This document shows, piece after piece, positions 32,954-39,112 of a DNA stretch of 39,112 nt. The DNA is taken from positions 1 to 39,112 of the forward strand of contig CAZUTK010000021.1 of assembly GCA_964623265.1 (NCBI GenBank). Direction: 5' to 3'. The notes under the pieces are model-generated. The model saw only the letters and a program-made list of their open reading frames with translations, was not told the DNA's origin and did not search any database. This DNA is from CAZUTK01 sp964623265 (GTDB taxonomy: Bacteria > Electryoneota > B3-LCP). Made by a program: the position numbers and the translations under genes. How positions within the stretch are numbered: the first letter of the stretch is position 1; each line of letters starts with the position of its first letter.

Positions 32954-33066
32954 GCACAGCGGCGCGCAGTCTCGCATTTCTCAGGGAACCAGCCTGTTGC
33001 GAATCGAGTTTTTTAAGCAGGAACGGAAATTCGCATCAGGCGGTTTTGTATATCACGGGAGAACTT

Positions 33067-33231
33067 ATGCTATCCAAAGAATTGCTCGAAATCCTCGCCT
33101 GCCCGAAATGCAAAGGCGATTTGGAATACCAGACCGAACCGCATCAATTCATCTGCCATCAATGCAGATTGATCTTCAAAGTCAAAGATGACATTCCGAA
33201 TTTCTTGATTGATGAAGCGGAAAGCTTTTAA
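33067..33231 (+). CDS. Trm112-family zinc-ribbon protein (UPF0434/YcaR-like)
   Basis: This 54-residue protein has the zinc ribbon ligands C12, C15 (ACPKCKGDL) and C30, C33 (CHQCRLIF), ending in VKDDIPNFLIDEA. The family resembles Trm112, which in eukaryotes and archaea activates methyltransferases; in bacteria the role is unclear. The ATG at 33067 follows GGGAGA; the frame extends upstream to 33046 without support. Its stop shares a base with the PorU-like start (TAATG), so the two are translationally linked. Confidence 0.88.
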   Translation: MLSKELLEILACPKCKGDLEYQTEPHQFICHQCRLIFKVKDDIPNFLIDEAESF

Positions 33232-36200
33232 TGATGAAATCCCTTGGAACCTTCATCACCGCGTTGACGGCGCTTGCGCTGCTCTCCGCTTTTCCATCCC
33301 GAGCACCCGCTTCTTCGGATGTCATCTTTTTGAAAAACGACGCTGATGCGATTCATTTACGCTACCGCATTCCGCTTCATTCAGTTCAAGAAATTTCAGC
33401 CGACGGTCATACGTACAAGCTGCCAAGCGTTTCAGGCACCGCTGTATCCTGGGGGGAAGGCGTCCCGCAGCTGCCCACGCGAGTCATCTGGCTGGTGATT
33501 CCGCCCGGTTCAATCCCGACTCTGGATTTCGTTGCACCCTATGTCTCCGATCCTATTGTCGGCGTTCCTGCGCCGGTTCCGACGATAGTCCCTTCTTCAG
33601 ATGGTATGGCGAATTCCGTTTTTATGGAAGATCCTGCCTACTACGCAGTAGCGACTCTGTTCCCGGATACATGGGTGGAACTGCAGGATCCCGAAATCTT
33701 TCGCGATCGTTGGGTGGTGCGGGTGCTCATCCATCCTTTTCGCTTCGCGCCGGTGGAACGGAAGATTCTACAGTTGGATTCGGTGGATGTGAGAATTTCT
33801 CTGCGCGGTGGAACCAGCGCGGCAACCGGAGGGGCAAGACCCGCGGAAGAACGTTTTTTTCAGGGGTTGATTAGCAATTGGGAAGGTCCCGCGAAAAACT
33901 GGAGACTTCCTAAACTGCCTGCGATGGATCTATCGGATCCCTGGCCGTCCGGCGATCTCTATAAAATCGAAATCGGCGAAAGCGGCATCTATAAATTAAC
34001 TTACCAGGATTTGGTAAACGCCGGGATCAATCTGAACGGATTGGATCCCGCCACGATCAGGATCTTCAACAACGGCGGTGTGGTTCTGCCGAAGGATCTG
34101 GTCACACCTCGTCCGCAGGGACCGATCGAAAATGCGCTCCTCTTCAGGAACAACACCGGCAGCGCCGCCAGTTTCGATCCCGGCGACGAGCTCTGGTTTT
34201 ACGGCAAGTCCGTGCATGAATGGAATTATAACTCAGTCAAGCACCGTTATCAACACTACCGCAACCCCTATACAGATCACAATGTGTACTGGCTGAACAT
34301 CAATCCCGCTGGACCCGCAGGCAAGCGCATGGCGAATCTGGGCATCGCAGGTGTTGCGACGGTGAATCCCAGCACGACCAGAAACTATTACTACGATGAA
34401 AAGGAAATCTACGCCGTTTATGATTCCTATAATTTACCGCAATCAATGCCGGATTTATACGGCGAACTGTTCAGCGGTCCCGGCAGCAAGCGGTCGTTCA
34501 GCTTCTACCTGACGGGCGTCACCGCTTCGGCGCCGGCGCTTCTCTATCTGAAACTGCGCTTCGGGGATGCTTCGATGCACTCCTTTGACATCTATTTGAA
34601 CAACAACAGCACCCCGCTTTTCAGCACGACCAGCACTTCGCTGGAAAGAACTATCGAAGCCGGCATCCTCCAGAACGGATTCAACACGCTCCAGCTGGTG
34701 CACAATTCCAACGGAACCGCCTATATTGACTATTTCGAAATCGAATTCACCCGGGATCTTGCCTCTCCATACAACGGAAAAATCGAATTCATCAGCCCCG
34801 CCGTCACCGGTTTGGCGAATTACCAGACCGGCGCAAGCGGCGGATGGCAGCCCGACTGGATTTTCGATGTGACGGATTTTTCGGAGGTGAAGTGTACGAA
34901 TCAGCCTTCCTTTAAAGATTCTGCGAAAGCTGATGTTCCGCGCCGTTATCTGGCACTGGAAGAGAGCGCGATCTTGAAGCCTTATTCTATCGTGAAAGAC
35001 CGGAGGGATGCGGATGAATATGTCAATCTGCGCAGCACCCTGGGAGCGGACATCCTGCTGATATGCGCGGATCAATTTTACGACGCGGCGGCTGCATATG
35101 AGGAATACCGCGAAAATCAAGCTCCTGCGGCGATGCAGGTGATCCGCGTTAAAGTCAGCGACATATTCGATGAATACGGTTGGGGTTTGGTGGATCCCGC
35201 CGCCATCCGCGATTTCTTGAAAAGCACGATGCCCATTTACAACTGGGTAATTTCTCCCACATACGTCTTATTTATCGGCGACGGCGATTTCGATTACAAG
35301 AACCGCCTCGCCAACAACGACGCGAACTGGGTGATTCCATTCGTGGAAGGTTCCCGCTGCACGGACGATTGGTATTCGTATTTCTCGCCGACAGACAATT
35401 CCTATTCGTATCCTCAGATGGCGTCGGGGCGCTGGCCTGTGCGCTCCTCTGCTGAATTGCTGACTCTCGTGGAGCGGTTGATCGCGTATGAGAATCCCCC
35501 GGAATACGGACCCTGGCAGGATCGCGTCACCTTTGTGGCGGACGATGAATACGGACCCGGAGGCGTTCCCTCCGCCGGGGAGACGCTGCATACGATTGAT
35601 ACCGAGAACTTGGCGGAAAATTACACTCCGCGCTTTCTGAATCTCAAGAAGATTTATCTGACGGAATATCCGGTGGTCTGGGATCCGGCGGGTGGAGGCC
35701 GTAGAAAACCCGCCGCCAACAGCGACCTGATCAGCGCCATCAACGAAGGTTGCCTGCTGGTGAATTATATGGGGCATGGAAACCCCTCCGTATGGGCGCA
35801 CGAACACGTCTTGTTGCAGAGCCGGGATATGCCTCTGTTTGCGAACGGAAGCAAACTGCCGCTTTTTATTGCCGCCACCTGCGATTGGGCGTACTGGGAT
35901 TCGCCCACCGAGCAGAGTATGCCGGAAGCGATGATCACTCTGCCCGGCGGCGGCGCCATCGCCGCGATCGCCGCGTCTCGAGTCACCTCATCGAATTCCA
36001 ATAATCAACTCTCGTTGAACCTCTACGAAGAGATGTTTTCGGAGCCAGGCGGTACACCACTCGGATTGGCGTTGATGCGGGCGAAATCCCAGTTCTTCCT
36101 GAAGAACCGCGGTCAAACGAATCTGAACACCAACAGCGAGAAATATCACCTGTTGGGGGATCCTGTGATGAGTCTCGCGGTGCCCAAGCTCAAAGTGCAA

Positions 36201-37241
36201 CTCGATGCGAATGTGCCGGATACCTTATACGCTCTCGATCCGGTGACTCTTACCGGGGAGATTCAGACCGAATCCGGAACATTCCTGCCGGATTTTCAGG
36301 GAGTGGCGCATCTGCAGGTGTTCGATTCCCGCGTGCCGATTTATTATGGTTTTAACAACGCGCCGCCGCCGATCACCCCGACGTATTATTTGCCGGGAAG
36401 TTTGATCTTTCGCGGCGATGTCAGCGTGGAAAACGGGCGCTTTCAATCCACGTTCATCGTGCCGGTGGATATCAATTACGGCGGTGCGGGGGGACGCTTT
36501 TCCGTCTTCGCCTATTCTCAGAATTCCACCGGAGCGGGTGTGAACGACAGCATCTATTTCGGCGCCGCCGCCGCGACTTTGCAGGATTCCATCCCCCCCG
36601 CAGTGAAAGTCTATTTCGATTCCCCGGGCTTCCGTTCCGGAGATCTGATCCGCACCGATGCGACTCTCTACATCGAAATTTCCGACAGCAACGGAGTGAA
36701 TCTGACCGGATCCGTAGGGCACGGGATCATCGCGACGGTGGATGATCTGAATCCCATTGACCTAACCGATGCGTTTTCCTACTACCTGAACAGCCATACG
36801 ACAGGCCGAGCCGAGTATAAGTTCGCACCGGGAGAAATTCCAGCGGGAAGACACACTTTGCGCGCCATCGCCTGGGACGCGGCGAACAATCCCAATACCG
36901 CATCGCTCGATTTCGAGGTGGTCGGAACGGACCAGCTGAAAATCACCGATGTTCTGAATTACCCGAATCCGTTTTCAAAAAGCACGCGCTTCACCTTCAC
37001 CTTGACGGAAGAAGCGGATGTGACCATCAAGATTTACACGGTCGCCGGACGTTTGATTAAGGTGATTTCCGATATTCCGGGTGTTCCCAGTTTCAATTAC
37101 AACCACCCCTTGCTGGATTGGGACGGAAGAGATGAGCAGGGGGATGTGATTTCGAACGGCGTGTATATTTATAAAGTGATCGCTCGCGGCTACAATGGAA
37201 ATCGGGACGAAGCGCTGGGCAAACTGATGGTCATCCGCTGA
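33231..37241 (+). CDS. porU: PorU-like type IX secretion sortase (peptidase C25 family)
   Basis: This 1336-residue secreted protein has a signal peptide at 1-28 (TALTALALLSAFPSRAPA). The gingipain-type C25 catalytic domain lies near 590-990. The proposed catalytic His is H849 in NYMGHGNPSVWAHE and the Cys is C884 in FIAATCDWAYWD, followed by LPGGGAIAAIAASRVT as in PorU. After Ig-like parts, a T9SS C-terminal domain (about 1245-1336) has LNYPNPFSKS and IYTVAGRLIKV. P. gingivalis PorU also keeps its C-terminal domain; the sortase cuts cargo sorting domains and links cargo to a lipopolysaccharide. A PorV-like gene follows, as in P. gingivalis. It could instead be another gingipain-like protease, but the context favours PorU. 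Confidence 0.82.
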   Translation: MMKSLGTFITALTALALLSAFPSRAPASSDVIFLKNDADAIHLRYRIPLHSVQEISADGHTYKLPSVSGTAVSWGEGVPQLPTRVIWLVIPPGSIPTLDFVAPYVSDPIVGVPAPVPTIVPSSDGMANSVFMEDPAYYAVATLFPDTWVELQDPEIFRDRWVVRVLIHPFRFAPVERKILQLDSVDVRISLRGGTSAATGGARPAEERFFQGLISNWEGPAKNWRLPKLPAMDLSDPWPSGDLYKIEIGESGIYKLTYQDLVNAGINLNGLDPATIRIFNNGGVVLPKDLVTPRPQGPIENALLFRNNTGSAASFDPGDELWFYGKSVHEWNYNSVKHRYQHYRNPYTDHNVYWLNINPAGPAGKRMANLGIAGVATVNPSTTRNYYYDEKEIYAVYDSYNLPQSMPDLYGELFSGPGSKRSFSFYLTGVTASAPALLYLKLRFGDASMHSFDIYLNNNSTPLFSTTSTSLERTIEAGILQNGFNTLQLVHNSNGTAYIDYFEIEFTRDLASPYNGKIEFISPAVTGLANYQTGASGGWQPDWIFDVTDFSEVKCTNQPSFKDSAKADVPRRYLALEESAILKPYSIVKDRRDADEYVNLRSTLGADILLICADQFYDAAAAYEEYRENQAPAAMQVIRVKVSDIFDEYGWGLVDPAAIRDFLKSTMPIYNWVISPTYVLFIGDGDFDYKNRLANNDANWVIPFVEGSRCTDDWYSYFSPTDNSYSYPQMASGRWPVRSSAELLTLVERLIAYENPPEYGPWQDRVTFVADDEYGPGGVPSAGETLHTIDTENLAENYTPRFLNLKKIYLTEYPVVWDPAGGGRRKPAANSDLISAINEGCLLVNYMGHGNPSVWAHEHVLLQSRDMPLFANGSKLPLFIAATCDWAYWDSPTEQSMPEAMITLPGGGAIAAIAASRVTSSNSNNQLSLNLYEEMFSEPGGTPLGLALMRAKSQFFLKNRGQTNLNTNSEKYHLLGDPVMSLAVPKLKVQLDANVPDTLYALDPVTLTGEIQTESGTFLPDFQGVAHLQVFDSRVPIYYGFNNAPPPITPTYYLPGSLIFRGDVSVENGRFQSTFIVPVDINYGGAGGRFSVFAYSQNSTGAGVNDSIYFGAAAATLQDSIPPAVKVYFDSPGFRSGDLIRTDATLYIEISDSNGVNLTGSVGHGIIATVDDLNPIDLTDAFSYYLNSHTTGRAEYKFAPGEIPAGRHTLRAIAWDAANNPNTASLDFEVVGTDQLKITDVLNYPNPFSKSTRFTFTLTEEADVTIKIYTVAGRLIKVISDIPGVPSFNYNHPLLDWDGRDEQGDVISNGVYIYKVIARGYNGNRDEALGKLMVIR

Positions 37242-37412
37242 CAGCATGGATGGAATCGCCCCGAAAAAAAGTGGATTTTACTTGAAACTTCAGATTCGAA
37301 ATTGCAATTTAATGAATAACTTGCTGCAGATACGTCATCCTGTCTTCTATAAATCAATAAAATTGTTCGACGCCCGGAAAACGAGCATAAAGAGACCTTG
37401 AGGAGTACACAA

Positions 37413-38474
37413 ATGAAAAGATTCAGGATCGGGATGGTTTGGGTGCTGTTTGCCGTGATGGTATTGAGTTCGGCGGTTCTGGCGGATGGTCCTTCGGAGT
37501 CGGGGGTGATCTTCTTGAAGCTGGTGCCCGGCGCGCGTCCCGCAGGGATGGGGGAAGCCTTCGTCGCTCAGTCGGACGACGCCACGGCAACCTGGTGGAA
37601 CCCCGGTGGGATGGCGTTTATCACCAACAACCAGCTCTCTTTGATGTATGTCAACCTCTTGCCGCAATTTCACATCGCGGATTTGTACTACAGCTTCCTG
37701 TCGTACGTCCATTACATTCCCGAATGGGGAACCTTAGGGGGCAACATCATCTTCACCAACTACGGTGAAACGGAAGGCCGGGACGAGAACAATATGCCCA
37801 CCGGAACCTTCCACAGCTATGATGTCGCTTTCACCGGTGCGTACGGTTCGCCCGTGAATAACAAATTAGGCATCGGCGTGGCGGCGAAATTCGTGTACAG
37901 TCACCTGTCGGATCAGGGCGCAGGTGCGGAGAAGGGCTCGGGCGTCGGCACTACGATGGCGATTGACGTCGGCGTGATGTATCGCGAAGCCTTCACGAAG
38001 GGATTGACTCTCGCGGCGACGCTGACGAATATGGGTCCGGCGATATCCTACATTGACCGAGCCCAGGCGGATCCCCTGCCGATGACGATCCGCGTAGGTG
38101 CATCCTATAAAGTGCTCAACTCCGAATTCAATCGCTTGACGGTGAATCTGGATTTGCAGAAGGAGTTGGTGGATCGCTATGACGATGGCAGAGCCGTGCC
38201 TTTTTATCTGGCGCTCTTCACTTCTTGGACGAACAATGATCTCGAAAATGAAATCCAGGGGGTGATTCCCAATATCGGCGTGGAATACTGGTACTCGACG
38301 CTGGTGGGTTTGCGCATGGGTTACTACTATGATTACCTCGGAGATCGTTTCCCGCTGACGTTCGGATTTTCTCTGGCGTATTCGTCCTATCGCTTCGATT
38401 TCGGATACGTTTCCGCCGGAGAAGGGCACCCCCTGACGGATACGATGATGTTCTCCCTGAATCTTGGAATTTAA
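37413..38474 (+). CDS. porV: PorV/PorQ-family outer-membrane beta-barrel protein (UPF0164)
   Basis: The protein is 353 residues from the ATG at 37413, with GAGGAG upstream. The signal peptide covers about 1-25 (MVWVLFAVMVLSSAVLA). The mature start SGVIFLKLVPGARPAGMGEAFVAQ, then DDATATWWNPGGMAF, is the hallmark of the PorV/PorQ family. Alternating beta-strand segments continue to the end (MMFSLNLGI). PorV carries cargo from the T9SS translocon to PorU. The adjacent PorU-like gene makes PorV more likely than PorQ. The 171-base gap upstream has no clear promoter, but the two genes need not be separately expressed. Confidence 0.85.
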   Translation: MKRFRIGMVWVLFAVMVLSSAVLADGPSESGVIFLKLVPGARPAGMGEAFVAQSDDATATWWNPGGMAFITNNQLSLMYVNLLPQFHIADLYYSFLSYVHYIPEWGTLGGNIIFTNYGETEGRDENNMPTGTFHSYDVAFTGAYGSPVNNKLGIGVAAKFVYSHLSDQGAGAEKGSGVGTTMAIDVGVMYREAFTKGLTLAATLTNMGPAISYIDRAQADPLPMTIRVGASYKVLNSEFNRLTVNLDLQKELVDRYDDGRAVPFYLALFTSWTNNDLENEIQGVIPNIGVEYWYSTLVGLRMGYYYDYLGDRFPLTFGFSLAYSSYRFDFGYVSAGEGHPLTDTMMFSLNLGI

Positions 38475-38491
38475 TCGGATACCCCCCTTTT

Positions 38492-39112
38492 ATGAAAGCA
38501 TTTCTTGCCCCCTTCTTGTGGGGGTTTTTCCTGTCCACTTCCGCTTTTTCGGTAATTCCCGCTCGTCAAATCCCCGCGGCGTTTCCCATGACGAAGGGAG
38601 GCGATTTCAGCCGCGTCGCATCTCGCGAAATCCACTTCCGGGTTTTGGCGATTCGCATCGAGTTTCAGCCCGACACCCTGATCACCACCACAGGCAACGG
38701 CACCTTCAACTCCGGCTTTCCAGCGGATATGGTCGTAGATCCCCTGCCTCACGACCGTAGCTATTTTGAAGACCATCTTCAGTTTCTGTCGAATTATTTC
38801 GGCGAAGTTTCAAACGGTAAGGCGACTCTGGATGATTTTGCAGTCTTTCCCGTGGAGCAAAGCGACGCCTACACGCTGCCGCATCAGATGTGGCATTATA
38901 ATTATAACTCCACGCAGGAAGATTTAAATCGCCGCCTCGGATGGCTCTTTCGAGATGCCTGGGAAGCGGCGGCGGCGGACACCGCCATTCATCCGGAGGA
39001 TTACGATGTCTTCATCGTCTTCCATGCCGGCGCAGGGCAGGATTTTCAGGTCGGCTTCGACGAAACTCCGCACGACATCCCGTCTGCAATGATCACTCTG
39101 GAGGATCTACGC
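38492..39112 (+). CDS. Secreted protein, possibly M6-type metallopeptidase (3' end outside window)
   Basis: The 207 visible codons run off the right edge. The frame starts MKAFLAPFLWGFFLSTSAFS, a convincing signal peptide, 17 bases after the PorV-like stop. A region with FRVLAIRIEFQPD, then a glycine-rich loop and YFEDHLQFLSNYFGEVSNG, resembles the start of immune-inhibitor-A/M6-like secreted peptidases; a His-Glu zinc motif would lie beyond the window. YDVFIVFHAGAGQDFQ is also seen there. It may be T9SS cargo like its neighbours. No ribosome site is obvious. A terminator-like hairpin sits inside the signal-peptide codons. Confidence 0.62.
   Translation, partial: MKAFLAPFLWGFFLSTSAFSVIPARQIPAAFPMTKGGDFSRVASREIHFRVLAIRIEFQPDTLITTTGNGTFNSGFPADMVVDPLPHDRSYFEDHLQFLSNYFGEVSNGKATLDDFAVFPVEQSDAYTLPHQMWHYNYNSTQEDLNRRLGWLFRDAWEAAAADTAIHPEDYDVFIVFHAGAGQDFQVGFDETPHDIPSAMITLEDLR
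38508..38529 (+). terminator. Terminator-like hairpin inside the start of the M6-like gene
   Basis: CCCCC (38508-38512) pairs with GGGGG (38520-38524) around TTCTTGT, followed by five T. It looks like an intrinsic terminator or attenuator for the porU-porV transcript. It overlaps codons 6-13 of the downstream signal peptide. The stem is only 5 bp, so the strength is uncertain. Confidence 0.5.

Noticed and set aside
34455..35120. 221-residue antisense frame inside the PorU-like gene
   Set aside because: It is an opposite-strand shadow of a well-supported gene, with no recognisable motif or ribosome site. The same reasoning removed 22689-23300 and 31695-32333.
1..39112. Search for mobile elements, CRISPR arrays, rRNA and phage genes
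   Set aside because: No transposase, integrase, regular short repeats or rRNA-like sequence was seen by eye; gene order looks like stable chromosome.

Overview
The window is a gene-dense piece of bacterial chromosome, roughly 55% GC by eye. It probably comes from an uncultured member of the Fibrobacteres-Chlorobi-Bacteroidetes (FCB) superphylum or a neighbouring candidate phylum. The best clues are five predicted exported proteins, four of which show a C-terminal type IX secretion (T9SS) sorting domain with a [YF]P[ND]P[FY] motif. There is also an adjacent PorU-like sortase and PorV-like barrel, and a protein built like PorZ. The exact phylum cannot be fixed from sequence alone. No insertion sequence, phage gene or CRISPR array was seen.

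Layout. 1-727 is the 3' end of a secreted subtilase, closed by a perfect 14-bp hairpin. 896-3450 (minus) is a four-gene sensory [FeFe]-hydrogenase-type cassette: DRTGG protein, anti-sigma-like ATPase, hydrogenase-like Fe-S protein, DRTGG protein. It lies behind a near-consensus promoter. 3778-5935 holds a UbiA-family prenyltransferase and a DUF362 protein, and 5973-7514 a secreted beta-helix protein. 7529-11297 is a complete riboflavin operon (ribD, ribE, ribBA, ribH) with promoter, FMN riboswitch and attenuator terminator. 11301-16595 is a tightly overlapped run: propeller/PorZ-like protein, recN, murA. 16666-18899 holds a metal permease and a mutY-Nudix fusion.

18935-23921 is an efflux operon: a PadR repressor with a perfect 20-bp palindrome on its own -10 box, a possible 29-residue ORF, an adaptor lipoprotein and an RND pump. 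On the minus strand, 27539-23926 encodes a Na+-pumping biotin-dependent acyl-CoA decarboxylase (mmdA-D-C-B type). 27860-29639 carries free methionine-R-sulfoxide reductase, a CheY-like receiver and an MBL-fold hydrolase. A compact tRNA-Gly(CCC) unit follows, then a DUF512 radical-SAM-like protein overlapping der. 32471-33231 has an unrecognised small protein and a Trm112-like protein. The window ends with PorU-like and PorV-like genes and the start of another secreted protein, possibly an M6-type peptidase.

How the parts fit. The secreted proteins are plausible cargo of the T9SS whose surface attachment complex (PorU, PorV and perhaps PorZ) is encoded here. The sensory hydrogenase cassette and the Na+-pumping decarboxylase suggest a fermentative, anaerobic or microaerobic life with H2/redox sensing. 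The methionine sulfoxide reductase and MutY-Nudix protein suggest some exposure to oxidants.
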